Shown in pieces: positions 34,365-42,727 of a stretch of 64,000 nt of DNA. The notes beneath the pieces are model-generated. The model was not told the DNA's origin and made no database searches. It saw nothing but the letters and a program-made list of their open reading frames with translations. Position 1 is the first letter of the stretch. The number at the start of each line of letters is the position of its first letter. Source of the stretch: Orlajensenia leifsoniae (GTDB lineage: Bacteria; Actinomycetota; Actinomycetes; Actinomycetales; Microbacteriaceae); contig NZ_SPQZ01000005.1 of the NCBI RefSeq assembly GCF_004570845.1, positions 124,001 through 188,000 on the forward strand, read 5' to 3'. The position numbers were made by a program, and so were the translations under genes.

Positions 34365-34397
34365 GGCGTCCAAAACGCCTTCCGCAGTCGATTGCGG
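34365..34397. terminator. Two small hairpins between convergent genes
   Basis: GGCGT/ACGCC (34365-34369 with 34375-34379) and CCGCA/TGCGG (34382-34386 with 34393-34397) lie between the convergent cell-wall-binding and thiamine-binding-type genes. Both stems are only five pairs, so terminator function is tentative. Confidence 0.35.
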
Positions 34398-34408
34398 GAT
34401 TGAACCGT

Positions 34409-34717
34409 CTACCCGTCGTTCTCCATCGCGGCCTCGAGGCGCTCCACCTTCGCGGTGAGCTCGCCCGAGTATCCGGGGCGGATGTCGGCCTTCAGCACCA
34501 GGGAGACCCGCGAACCGTACTCGGCCACGGCATCCGTCGCGTCCTTGATCACGGCGAACACCTCGTCCCAGTCCCCCTCGATCGTCGTGAACATCGAGTC
34601 GGTCTGGTTGGGCAGGCCGGATTCGCGCACGATGCGCACAGCGGCTGCGACGGCGTCGTGCACCGAGCCGTCGGCGCGGCCGGTTCCCGATGGAGCGACG
34701 GAGAATGCGACGAGCAT
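34409..34717 (-). CDS. MTH1187/YkoF-type thiamine-binding family protein (DUF77)
   Basis: The 102-residue protein begins MLVAFSVAPSGTG and continues with the alternating strand-helix pattern of the MTH1187 family (SVHDAVAAAVRIVRESGL, then VSLVLKADIRPG). Family members bind thiamine or related ligands as tetramers. The ATG at 34717 is chosen because GGGAGG lies just upstream; the longer frame upstream runs into the next gene. It follows the GT87 gene by 16 bases and may be co-transcribed. Confidence 0.8.
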   Translation of the reverse strand: MLVAFSVAPSGTGRADGSVHDAVAAAVRIVRESGLPNQTDSMFTTIEGDWDEVFAVIKDATDAVAEYGSRVSLVLKADIRPGYSGELTAKVERLEAAMENDG

Positions 34718-34733
34718 GATGGCCTCCCGAGCC

Positions 34734-36158
34734 TCAGTCGGCCGCGTCTGGCGACCGGCTTCCACTCTTCCAGACCTCGGCACCGGATGCCGCTCCCGAT
34801 GCTGCATCGAGACCGCCGTCCGGATCCCCGTCCGCCTCCGCCTCCCCCACCGCATCCGACTCGCCTTCCGCATCCGACGCCGCCTCGTCATCGAGAGCGA
34901 CCTCGGCGTGCGAGCCGCTGCGCCACACCATCACGACGGCCCAGAGGAGCAGTGCGACCTCCAGCAGGTTGCGCAGCGTCAGCAGCGCGACGGCCAGCGG
35001 ATGCGCGACCAGCAGCCAGCCGTAGAAGAACGGGTAGATGAGCTGCGTGAGCCCTGCCAGCACGAGCGCCATGATGGCGGGGACCGCGTAGCGCCGTCCC
35101 CGGTAGACGAGGCCGATCACGATGGGAACGGCCAGCCAGCAGATGAACTGCGGCGACCCCACCTTGTTCACCACGATGAAGGCCGTCACGAGGGCCAGGG
35201 CGAGGGGCGGGAACAGCGCGACGAACGGCGCCCGCTGCAGCTGGGCCCTGATCCCGATGGCCACGATCACGCCGACGACGAGCACGAGCAGGGGCGTCAT
35301 CATGGCGCTCGCGAACTCGGTTCCCTGCCCCGTGACCTGGTACGTGAGGATGTCGTGGTCGTAGTACACCCGTGAGGTCGGGCTGCCTGCTGCGGCCTGC
35401 CACATCCAGATCGTGCTCACCGGCGACTCGATCTGCAGCCCGCGCCCCGTCTGCTCGGTGATGAAGCTGAACACGTTCCACCCGCTGCCGAGCACGAGGC
35501 AGATCACCACGATCAGCACGCTCGTGCCGGCTGCGGCCACGAGGATGCGCGCCCTCTCGCGTGAGGCGATGAGAAGGGCCGCGATGACGGCGGCCGGCCA
35601 GATCTTGATCCAGGTGGCTATCGCCAGCAGTACCGAGGCGAGGCGCGGCCGACCGGCGACGAGCAGCACGGCGACGAGGGCTATCGGCACCGTGACGGCG
35701 TCGATGCGCCCGACCGCGATCGGACCGAGCAGCAGCAGGAACCCGAGCCACCACCACGCCGGCACGACCCGGGCGACGGCACCACGGCGCAGCCCGATGA
35801 GCACGGCGAAGCCGACGGCATTCAGCAGCACGATCAGTCCCAGCCAGGTGTACACGTAGAGGTCGAAGCCGAAGAGCGCGGCCAGCTCCATCGGCAGGAT
35901 CGCCAGGATCGGATAGACGAACGGCCCGTCGATGCCCACGACGTAGCCGCTGAGGTCCGCGGTCTTCATCCAGGTCGTGTACACGAGCGTCACATCGCCG
36001 AGGGGCAGGCCCGGCCCGGTGAGGGCGAGCCACACCAGTTCGGCGTGCACGAGCACGAACGCCGCCCACAGCGCCAGGCGGTTGCCGAGCGCTCTGCGCA
36101 GCGTCGATTCGGGAGCCGGCGGAGCGACGGATGCGGGAATGCCGGCCATGGCGCTCAT
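34734..36158 (-). CDS. GT87-family polyprenol-phosphate mannosyltransferase-like membrane protein
   Basis: The 474-residue protein has about ten or more transmembrane helices and DUF2029/GT87 features, including an acidic start in the first extracytoplasmic loop (GDVTLVYTTWM) and the conserved KIWP segment. Relatives (PimE and others) use polyprenyl-phosphate mannose to extend cell-envelope glycans. The C-terminus is an acidic Asp/Glu/Ala tail of about 60 residues. A TAGCAT -10 box seven bases before the ATG at 36149 suggests the start could lie three codons after 36158. Confidence 0.78.
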   Translation of the reverse strand: MSAMAGIPASVAPPAPESTLRRALGNRLALWAAFVLVHAELVWLALTGPGLPLGDVTLVYTTWMKTADLSGYVVGIDGPFVYPILAILPMELAALFGFDLYVYTWLGLIVLLNAVGFAVLIGLRRGAVARVVPAWWWLGFLLLLGPIAVGRIDAVTVPIALVAVLLVAGRPRLASVLLAIATWIKIWPAAVIAALLIASRERARILVAAAGTSVLIVVICLVLGSGWNVFSFITEQTGRGLQIESPVSTIWMWQAAAGSPTSRVYYDHDILTYQVTGQGTEFASAMMTPLLVLVVGVIVAIGIRAQLQRAPFVALFPPLALALVTAFIVVNKVGSPQFICWLAVPIVIGLVYRGRRYAVPAIMALVLAGLTQLIYPFFYGWLLVAHPLAVALLTLRNLLEVALLLWAVVMVWRSGSHAEVALDDEAASDAEGESDAVGEAEADGDPDGGLDAASGAASGAEVWKSGSRSPDAAD

Positions 36159-36301
36159 GCTATCCGCAGCATCCGACCGCCCGATGCACGCTGCCGGCGC
36201 CCTTCGATATCACTTGTGTCACAGGACGACGCGATTCGTCATCGGGCTCCGACGGATGCGGCAAGCTTGAGACTCCCCCTCGATTTCGCCAGGAGACAGT
36301 C

Positions 36302-37147
36302 ATGCCCCGACGCACCATCCGCACCCGTGCTCTCGCACTCGCCGTCGTCACGGCGGGCATCGTCGCGTTGAGCGGATGTGCCGGTGCCTCATCGGATTCG
36401 GCGTCCGAGAGTGGCTACGTCACCGACGGCAAGCTCACCATCGGAACGGCCGAGCCCGCGTACTACCCCTGGGTCATCGACGACAAGCCCGAGTCGGGTG
36501 AGGGCTTCGAGTCCGCCGTCGCCTACGCCGTCGCCGGCCAGCTCGGCTTCGCCGACTCCGACGTCGTGTGGGTGCGCTCCACCTTCGACGAGGCCATCGC
36601 CCCCGGCCCCAAGGACTTCGACTTCAACCTGCAGCAGTTCTCGATCACGGATGAGCGCAAGCAGGCCGTCGACTTCTCCTCGCCGTACTACGAGACCACG
36701 CAGACCGTGATCACCATCGCGTCCTCGCCCGCCGCCGGCGCCACCTCGATCGCCGACCTCAAGAAGTTCTCCATCGGCGCCCAGACGGGAACCACCAGCC
36801 TGACCGCCGTCGAGGACGTCATCAAGCCGGACTCGCAGGCGCAGGTGTTCAACTCCAACGACGACGCCAAGCTCGCGCTGCAGAACGGCACCGTCGACGC
36901 CATCGTCGTCGACCTGCCGACCGCCTTCTACCTGACCGGCGCCGAGCTCGACGGCGGAAAGATCATCGGCCAGCTCCCCCAGGCCGAGGGCACGACGGGT
37001 GACCAGTTCGGCCTCGTGCTCGCCAAGGACAGCCCGCTCACGGCGAGCGTCTCCGAGGCCGTCGACGCCCTCCGCGAGGACGGCACCCTCGACGAGCTGG
37101 CCACGAAGTGGCTCGGCTCCGAGGACACCGCCCCGGTGCTGAAGTAG
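36302..37147 (+). CDS. Amino-acid ABC transporter substrate-binding lipoprotein
   Basis: The 281-residue protein has a lipobox VALSGC (Cys about residue 25) and a family 3 solute-binding domain (LTIGTAEPAYYPWVI, DFNLQQFSITDERKQAVDFSSPYYET, DAIVVDLPTAFYL). It would bind a polar amino acid on the cell surface. The ATG at 36302 follows AGGAGA by five bases. Permease and ATPase genes follow directly. Confidence 0.9.
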   Translation: MPRRTIRTRALALAVVTAGIVALSGCAGASSDSASESGYVTDGKLTIGTAEPAYYPWVIDDKPESGEGFESAVAYAVAGQLGFADSDVVWVRSTFDEAIAPGPKDFDFNLQQFSITDERKQAVDFSSPYYETTQTVITIASSPAAGATSIADLKKFSIGAQTGTTSLTAVEDVIKPDSQAQVFNSNDDAKLALQNGTVDAIVVDLPTAFYLTGAELDGGKIIGQLPQAEGTTGDQFGLVLAKDSPLTASVSEAVDALREDGTLDELATKWLGSEDTAPVLK

Positions 37148-37173
37148 TCGGGCGCACCAGTACTCTGTAGCGC

Positions 37174-38037
37174 ATGAGCACCACCGGGATCGATGCCCGG
37201 CCGCCGAGTTCGATCGAGCTCGACCGCCGGGCATTCCGTCGTCAGCAGACGACGCGGTCCACGCTGATCGCCATCGTGAGCACCGTGGTGTTCGCCGTCG
37301 CGGCGTGGATCTTCGTGATCAACACCCCCGGCTGGAGTCGGGTGCAGCAGACGTTCCTCAATTGGGACGTCGCCGTGGCCGCCTTCCCGCGTGTCATCGA
37401 GGGTTTCTGGCTCAATGTGCGCGTGCTCATCTACTCCGTCATCGGCGTCGGCATCGTCAGCCTGGTGCTCGCCACCGTGCGCACCCTGCGCGGCCCGATC
37501 TGGTTCCCCCTGCGCGCCCTCGCCGCGGGCTACACCGACCTGTTCCGCGGCATCCCCCTCATCATCGTGCTGTACCTGGTCGGCTACGGCATCCCGGGCC
37601 TCGGCGTCTTCCCGCGGATGCCCGCCGAGTTCTGGGGAACCATCGCCCTGGTCACCGTCTACTCCGCCTACGTCTCCGAGGTGTTCCGCGCCGGCATCGA
37701 GGCCGTGCACCCGTCGCAGCGCCTCGCTGCGCGCTCCCTCGGCCTCAGCTACAGCCAGAGCATGCGCCGGGTCATCCTGCCCCAGGCCGTGCGCAAGGTC
37801 ACGCCTGCGCTCATGAACGACTTCGTCGCCCTGCAGAAGGACGTCGGACTCATCTCGGTGCTCGGGGCCGTGGATGCCGTCCGCGCCGCCCAGATCGAGA
37901 CCGCGGCGTACTTCAACTTCACGCCCTACGTCGTGGCCGGCCTGCTGTTCTTCCTGCTGGCGCTGCCGATGATCCGCTTCACGGACTGGTACACGGCGCG
38001 CGTGCGGCGGCGTGAACAGATGGGGAGCATCGTATGA
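37174..38037 (+). CDS. Amino-acid ABC transporter permease (HisM family)
   Basis: The 287-residue permease has about five transmembrane helices and the conserved cytoplasmic loop EVFRAGIEAVHPSQRLAARSLGLSYSQSMRRVILPQA that contacts the ATPase. It carries a polar amino acid inward with the preceding binding protein. A TACTCT box seven bases before the ATG could give an internal promoter. It overlaps the ATPase gene by four bases. Confidence 0.92.
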   Translation: MSTTGIDARPPSSIELDRRAFRRQQTTRSTLIAIVSTVVFAVAAWIFVINTPGWSRVQQTFLNWDVAVAAFPRVIEGFWLNVRVLIYSVIGVGIVSLVLATVRTLRGPIWFPLRALAAGYTDLFRGIPLIIVLYLVGYGIPGLGVFPRMPAEFWGTIALVTVYSAYVSEVFRAGIEAVHPSQRLAARSLGLSYSQSMRRVILPQAVRKVTPALMNDFVALQKDVGLISVLGAVDAVRAAQIETAAYFNFTPYVVAGLLFFLLALPMIRFTDWYTARVRRREQMGSIV

Positions 38038-38834
38038 GCCTCATCGAACCCGGCTCGGGGCCCGGCTCGGGACCCGGCTCGGGCGCTGCCACCCCCGATG
38101 CAGCGCCGGTGCTCCGACTCGTCGGCATCCGGAAGTCCTTCGAGGGCACCGAGGTGCTCCGCGGAATCGACCTCACCGTGCACCGGCACGAGATCGTCGC
38201 GCTCATCGGCGCCAGCGGATCGGGCAAGTCGACCCTGCTGCGCACGGCCAACCTCCTCGAGCAGATCGACGACGGCCAGATCTTCCTGGGCGACGACGAC
38301 ATCAGCGACCCGCGGGCCAAGGCCGACCGCATCCGTTCCCGCATCGGCGTGGTGTTCCAGCACTTCAACCTGTTCCCGCATCTCAGCGTCCTCGACAACG
38401 TCACCCTGGCGAGCCGGGCGGTTCACCGAGCCTCCCGGGTCGAAGCCGAGCGACGCGGTCTCGAGCTGCTGGATTCCATCGGACTCGCCGACAAGGCCCG
38501 CGAGTTCCCCGACAGGCTCTCGGGCGGCCAGCAGCAGCGCGCCGCCATCGTGCGCTCCATCGCGACCGACCCCGAACTCCTGCTGCTCGACGAGATCACC
38601 AGCGCGCTCGATCCCGAACTCGTCGGCGAGGTGCTCGACCTCGTGCGCGAGCTCGGCCGCGGCGGCACCACCATCCTCATGGCGACGCACGAGATGGCCT
38701 TCGCCCGCGACGTGGCGCACCGGGTCGTGTTCCTCGACAAGGGCGTCGTCGCCGAGGCCGGCCCGCCTGCCCAGCTGTTCGAGCACTCCGAGAATCCGCG
38801 CACCCGGGAGTTCCTGGCGCGCTTCACGGCGTAG
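38034..38834 (+). CDS. Amino-acid ABC transporter ATP-binding protein
   Basis: The 266-residue ATPase has Walker A GASGSGKST, Q-loop VVFQHFNLFPHLSVLDNVTLA, signature LSGGQQQRAAI, Walker B LLLLDEITSALDPE and H-loop ATHEMAFA. It drives the preceding permease. The N-terminus carries three in-frame PGSG units encoded by a 12-bp tandem repeat before the ATPase fold starts at about residue 20. Confidence 0.92.
   Translation: MSLIEPGSGPGSGPGSGAATPDAAPVLRLVGIRKSFEGTEVLRGIDLTVHRHEIVALIGASGSGKSTLLRTANLLEQIDDGQIFLGDDDISDPRAKADRIRSRIGVVFQHFNLFPHLSVLDNVTLASRAVHRASRVEAERRGLELLDSIGLADKAREFPDRLSGGQQQRAAIVRSIATDPELLLLDEITSALDPELVGEVLDLVRELGRGGTTILMATHEMAFARDVAHRVVFLDKGVVAEAGPPAQLFEHSENPRTREFLARFTA
38049..38084 (+). 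repeat. Three tandem 12-bp units in the ATPase N-terminus
   Basis: CCCGGCTCGGG plus one variable base (G, A or C) occurs three times in a row and encodes repeated Pro-Gly-Ser-Gly. The unit length keeps the frame, so copy number can change without breaking the gene. Confidence 0.85.
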
Positions 38835-38857
38835 GGAGGCCGCTGGGCCCGGCGCGC

Positions 38858-40357
38858 TCAGTACCCGCTGAACGCGTCCGTCGTCACCGACCGGCCGCCC
38901 TGGCGCGCGAGCGCGGAACGCACGCTGTCGACCATGCGCGGCGAGCCGGACACGAAGGTGCGCCGAGTGCGCCAGTCGGGCACGGCGGCATCGAGCATGG
39001 CGTGGTCGACGCGCCCGGAGTGAGCACTCCACCCTGCCGGCAGCTCGGACCCCGAAGCTCCGACCACGACGACCGCGGCCGCGGACTCGGCGATGACCTC
39101 CCTGTAGGCGATCTCGCTCGACCCCGCCGCATACACGAGCACGACGTCGCGACGGCGACCGGCCGCGCTGTCCGAGGCGAGCTGGCTGGCGAACGGCGTG
39201 ATGCCGATGCCGCCGGCGATGAGCAGCACGGGCTCCGAGTCGTCCTGAGGCAGCAGGAAGTCGCCGCCGACGGAGGTGGCCCGCACGATCGAGCCTGGGG
39301 CGAGGGAGCTGAGGGCGCGCTTGAACGTCGAGGGCTTCTCGGGCATCCGCATGGCGATGGTGATGCGTTCCGCATCGTCGGGCGGGGAGGAGATGCTGAA
39401 GACGCGACGCGTTCCGCGGGAGTCTGCACGGCGGTGCGGAACGGCGAGCTCGAGCGACTGCCCGGCCTGGAAGGCCACGGGTCGCTCCGGCGCGAAGACG
39501 TACTCGACGATCGTCGGTGTCGGATGCCGAGCCTCGACGAGGCGCAGCCTCACGGCCCGGCGCTGGCCGAACGCGAAGGCGATGGCGTTGCCGACGATGA
39601 GAGCGAGCTCCGGCGTCATGGCGAACGGCCCGACGGCCAGCGGGATCGAGAACAGCACGCCGACGACGCCTGCGACCAGCAGCTGCTGCCAGCGCCGCGG
39701 CGGCAGGGTGAGCGGCTCGCTCAGCATGAATGCGGCCAGGAAGACCACGGGGAACGAGGCGAGCACGGTCCACGCGGCGGCGCCGGCATCCGTCCCCTCG
39801 AGCATCAGGCGCCCGGTGCAGAGCACGCCGGCCACGGCCACGAACACCACGGCGACGGCGAAGCGACGCGTGCGCCACAGCACCAGGAAGCCGCCGATCA
39901 ACACGATCGGCAGGAGGTACGAATTGGCCACCCACCACACCGACGAGCCCAGCTGCGTGAACGCGATGATCACGGCGGCGACGGCGGCCGGATTGAAGAT
40001 GTGCCTGCCGCGTACGGCGAGAACGTACTTCGACGCGGTCGCGAGCACCCCCGTGAGGGCGAGCACGCCGAGCTGCGTCGGATCCTCAGACGGCCAGAAG
40101 AGGAAGAAGAGCAGCAGTCCGGTGATGACCGAGGACTCGAGGTGGGCCGGCGAGCGCACGATGCGCCCGGCGATCCAGCCCGATGCGGCGACGGAGCCGA
40201 CGGCGACGAGGAGGCTGAGTGCCAACTGCGTCGGCGTGTAGAACAACAGGCCCGTGGCCGAGAGGATGAACGCCACGACGGCGATGGCGCCGAGGCTCAG
40301 CGTCATCAGCCTGTAGCCGCTCACTCGACTGAGCGAGGAATCGAGCAGTCGTCTCAT
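38858..40357 (-). CDS. RnfD/NqrB-like membrane domain fused to an NAD(P)H-flavin reductase
   Basis: The 499-residue protein combines an N-terminal membrane half (about residues 1-255, with NPAAVAAVIIAF and MLSEPLTLPPRR, matching the RnfD/NqrB pattern) and a C-terminal ferredoxin-NADP-reductase-like half with the FAD motif RRVFSISSPPDD and NAD(P)-binding AGGIGITPF. It would take electrons from cytosolic NAD(P)H and move them across the membrane. It starts four bases inside the end of apbE and follows an FMN-binding lipoprotein gene. The electron acceptor beyond that lipoprotein is unknown. Confidence 0.83.
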   Translation of the reverse strand: MRRLLDSSLSRVSGYRLMTLSLGAIAVVAFILSATGLLFYTPTQLALSLLVAVGSVAASGWIAGRIVRSPAHLESSVITGLLLFFLFWPSEDPTQLGVLALTGVLATASKYVLAVRGRHIFNPAAVAAVIIAFTQLGSSVWWVANSYLLPIVLIGGFLVLWRTRRFAVAVVFVAVAGVLCTGRLMLEGTDAGAAAWTVLASFPVVFLAAFMLSEPLTLPPRRWQQLLVAGVVGVLFSIPLAVGPFAMTPELALIVGNAIAFAFGQRRAVRLRLVEARHPTPTIVEYVFAPERPVAFQAGQSLELAVPHRRADSRGTRRVFSISSPPDDAERITIAMRMPEKPSTFKRALSSLAPGSIVRATSVGGDFLLPQDDSEPVLLIAGGIGITPFASQLASDSAAGRRRDVVLVYAAGSSEIAYREVIAESAAAVVVVGASGSELPAGWSAHSGRVDHAMLDAAVPDWRTRRTFVSGSPRMVDSVRSALARQGGRSVTTDAFSGY

Positions 40358-41220
40358 CGGAACAGCTCCCCGGGGAATCCGGACGAGAGCTCGGCTCGCC
40401 CGTCGGTCAGCATGCGCACGTGCTCGAAGTCGACGTACCCGGCCAGCTGGTCCGCTGGGGTGAAGAACAACGCCGTCGCGACGGCGTCGGCGACCATCGC
40501 GGTCTCGGCCGTCACCCAGGTGGCGACCACCTCGTCGACCGGTTCCCCGGTGCGGGCGTCGAGAACGTGGTGCAGGCCGGAACCCCAGGCCCTGCGATTG
40601 CTCGCCGAGGCGCACAGTGCTCCATCGGCGAGAGTCGCGATGCCGATCGCCTTCGTGGTGTCGTACGGATGCTCGAGGGCCACGCGCACCGGCTCGCCGC
40701 CGGAGTGCCGCAGGTCGCCACTGGCATCGACCACGATCTGCTCGACCCCGTCCTGCTCCAGCAGGTCGACGATCATGTCGACCAGCAGACCCTTGCCTGC
40801 GGCTCCGATGTCGAGTTCGAGAGGCTGCCGGGTGCGGAGCCGCGTGCCGTCCCAGTCCATCCGGTCCCAGTCGGGACTCGCGAGGGTGCCGGCTCCGGGA
40901 ACGAGCGAGTAGCCCGCCCCGTACCCGAGGTGGCTGAGCGAGGCGCCGACGAGGGGCGACATCGCGCCCGCCGTGGCCGCGTGCATGGCGGAGTAGAGCT
41001 CGACGAGCGCCGGCGCCTCGTCGGGGAAGGTCCACTCCCCCGAGCGACTCGCGACCTCGGTCACGAGCGAGTCGGGACGGAAGCGCGACCACGTGCGGTC
41101 GAAGTCCTCGATGACGGCGTTCATCCGCCGGACGGTGTCCGCCGCGATCGGGGCGCGCGAGTCGACCTGCCAGCCCGTTCCGATCGCCTCGAAGGCGAGC
41201 GTGGCCGACTCAGCTGGCAT
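40354..41220 (-). CDS. apbE: FAD:protein FMN transferase
   Basis: The 288-residue enzyme covalently attaches FMN to Thr or Ser in target proteins. It has ApbE hallmarks: an LDIGAAGKGLLVD segment, VDASGDLRHSGGEPVRVALEHP, the HHVLDARTGEPV segment and ADAVATALFF. In this operon its evident target is the FMN-binding lipoprotein encoded immediately upstream, whose end overlaps the apbE start by 11 bases. The next gene overlaps by four bases, so all three are coupled. No signal peptide is obvious, so where it acts is unclear. Confidence 0.9.
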   Translation of the reverse strand: MPAESATLAFEAIGTGWQVDSRAPIAADTVRRMNAVIEDFDRTWSRFRPDSLVTEVASRSGEWTFPDEAPALVELYSAMHAATAGAMSPLVGASLSHLGYGAGYSLVPGAGTLASPDWDRMDWDGTRLRTRQPLELDIGAAGKGLLVDMIVDLLEQDGVEQIVVDASGDLRHSGGEPVRVALEHPYDTTKAIGIATLADGALCASASNRRAWGSGLHHVLDARTGEPVDEVVATWVTAETAMVADAVATALFFTPADQLAGYVDFEHVRMLTDGRAELSSGFPGELFR

Positions 41221-41698
41221 CGCTGCGGATCGTGTCGAGGGCGGCGTTGAAGCCGCCGCTGGTGAGGGAGGATCCCGCCACCTTCGAGACGTCGAGGCTG
41301 TCGATGTCCTTGCCGACGACCTCGGCCGAGATACCCGAGATGAAGGCGCTCTGGTACTGCTTCGAGTTGCCGCTGGTGGCCGAGCCCGTCACGTCGACGG
41401 CGGTCACGACGTCGTCGGCGAGCGTGATGGTCACGGTGACGTCCTCTCGCCCGCCGGGAGTGGAGTACTCGCCCGTCGCGGTGTAGTCGCCGTCGGTGTA
41501 GGTGCTCGAGGTTGCTGACGAGTCGGTGTCGTTCGCATCGGTTCCGGTCGACGGTGTGGTGGTGGAGGTGTCGCCGGAGCCCGTGGACGGGGCCGCCTCG
41601 GCCTCGGCCGACTGGTCGGTGGCGCAGCCTGCGAGCGAGCCGATCACGACGGCTCCGGATGCGATGGCGATCGCTGTTCTGCCGATTCGTGTGTTCAT
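41210..41698 (-). CDS. FMN-binding domain lipoprotein, probable ApbE target
   Basis: The 162-residue protein has a lipobox GSLAGC, a low-complexity Thr/Ser/Asp-rich linker (about residues 30-70) and an FMN-binding domain (DGDYTATGEYSTPGGREDVTVTITLAD onward). Near the C-terminus the flavinylation site, usually SGAT/SGAS, reads AGSS (VAGSSLTSGGFNAAL), which would place FMN on a serine if modified. The ATG at 41698 is chosen because GAGGAGAAGG precedes it; a GTG at 41707 falls inside that sequence. It is the first gene of the flavin redox operon. Confidence 0.85.
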   Translation of the reverse strand: MNTRIGRTAIAIASGAVVIGSLAGCATDQSAEAEAAPSTGSGDTSTTTPSTGTDANDTDSSATSSTYTDGDYTATGEYSTPGGREDVTVTITLADDVVTAVDVTGSATSGNSKQYQSAFISGISAEVVGKDIDSLDVSKVAGSSLTSGGFNAALDTIRSDAS

Positions 41699-41806
41699 GT
41701 TTGTCACCTTCTCCTCACCCCGTCAGGAGCGACATGCTCGGGATCACGCCATCGGTCCCGGTTGTATTCGACCGTATGCATGTTCCCTATGGGTCAGCTG
41801 TGACTC

Positions 41807-41837
41807 CTCGACGAGTCGACTGACAGCTCTCGTCGAG
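41807..41837 (-). terminator. Hairpin downstream of nnrD
   Basis: CTCGACGAG (41807-41815) pairs with CTCGTCGAG (41829-41837). It lies just after the nnrD stop and before the promoter region of the flavin redox operon on the same strand. Confidence 0.5.
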
Positions 41838-41855
41838 CTGCGGATGCGTGTCGGG

Positions 41856-42704
41856 TCAGTCGCGCAGCAGCGCCGCGATGGCGGCCGGAACGTGCTCGGC
41901 GACGTCGAGTGCCGTGATCGGCCCGCCACCGGACGCGAGATCGGCCGCGCGCGAGTGCAGGAACGACGCCGTCGCGGCGAGCGCCGGCAGGGCGAGAGCC
42001 GGGTCGCGGGCGATGCGCTCGGTGTTCGTGGCGAGCAGCGCGCCGAGGATGCCGGCCAGCACGTCGCCGGTTCCGGCGGTGGCCAGCCAACCCGGCGCAT
42101 CCGTCACGGCATAGCTCGGGGACCCCGGTGATGCCACGTGCGTGGTCGACCCCTTCAGCAGCACGGTCACGGCGAACTCGTCCGCCGCCCGGGCCGCCCA
42201 GGTCGCGGCATCCGCCCGGATGGCATCGAGCGTCGCCTCGGTACTCCGAGGGGAGAGCAGTTCGGCGAGTTCACGGGCATGCGGGGTGATGACAGTCGGA
42301 CCCGTGGCGTCGGGCGCCAGGTCGAGCGCCCCGGCGTCGAGCACCGTCGGCACTCCCTGGGCGAGGGCCTGCTGGATCTCCCCGCCGAGCACGAAGGTGC
42401 GCCGGCCGGCATTCATGCCCGATCCGATGAGCCACGCCTGCACACGTCCGGACTGGGTCACGATCTCGGGACGCCGGGCGAGCACGATGCCGCCGACGGC
42501 CCTCGGGCCCGTGTACCGCACCATCCCGACACCGGTGCGCGCGGCGGCCTCCACACCGAGCACAGCTGCGCCGGGATAGTCGTGGGACCCCGTGATCACG
42601 CCGAGCACGCCCCGGGAGTACTTGTCGTCGTCGGCAGTGGGGACGGCGATCCACTCCCGAGCGTCCTCCGCCGTCCAGATCAGGCGTTCTGCGGAACCGG
42701 TCAT
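41856..42704 (-). CDS. nnrD: ADP/ATP-dependent NAD(P)H-hydrate dehydratase
   Basis: Repairs hydrated NAD(P)H. The 282-residue product is the stand-alone dehydratase domain with ribokinase-like motifs: GVLGVITGSHDYPGAAVLGVEAAARTGVGMVRY at the N-terminus, a TVITPHARELAELL segment and the late APGWLATAGTGDVLAGILGALLA. No epimerase half (NnrE) is fused or adjacent. The ATG at 42704 lies six bases after a TATCGT -10 box that is shared back-to-back with the divergent HAD gene. Confidence 0.88.
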   Translation of the reverse strand: MTGSAERLIWTAEDAREWIAVPTADDDKYSRGVLGVITGSHDYPGAAVLGVEAAARTGVGMVRYTGPRAVGGIVLARRPEIVTQSGRVQAWLIGSGMNAGRRTFVLGGEIQQALAQGVPTVLDAGALDLAPDATGPTVITPHARELAELLSPRSTEATLDAIRADAATWAARAADEFAVTVLLKGSTTHVASPGSPSYAVTDAPGWLATAGTGDVLAGILGALLATNTERIARDPALALPALAATASFLHSRAADLASGGGPITALDVAEHVPAAIAALLRD

Positions 42705-42710
42705 GCTCTC

Positions 42711-42720
42711 ACGATAGGTT
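42711..42720. promoter_or_regulatory. Overlapping divergent -10 boxes for nnrD and the HAD gene
   Basis: The minus-strand box TATCGT (42716-42711) is six bases from the nnrD ATG. The plus-strand box TAGGTT (42715-42720) is seven bases from the HAD ATG. They overlap by two bases in a 23-base intergenic space, so both transcripts would be leaderless and polymerase could not occupy both at once. Confidence 0.5.
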
Positions 42721-42727
42721 GCAGGGG

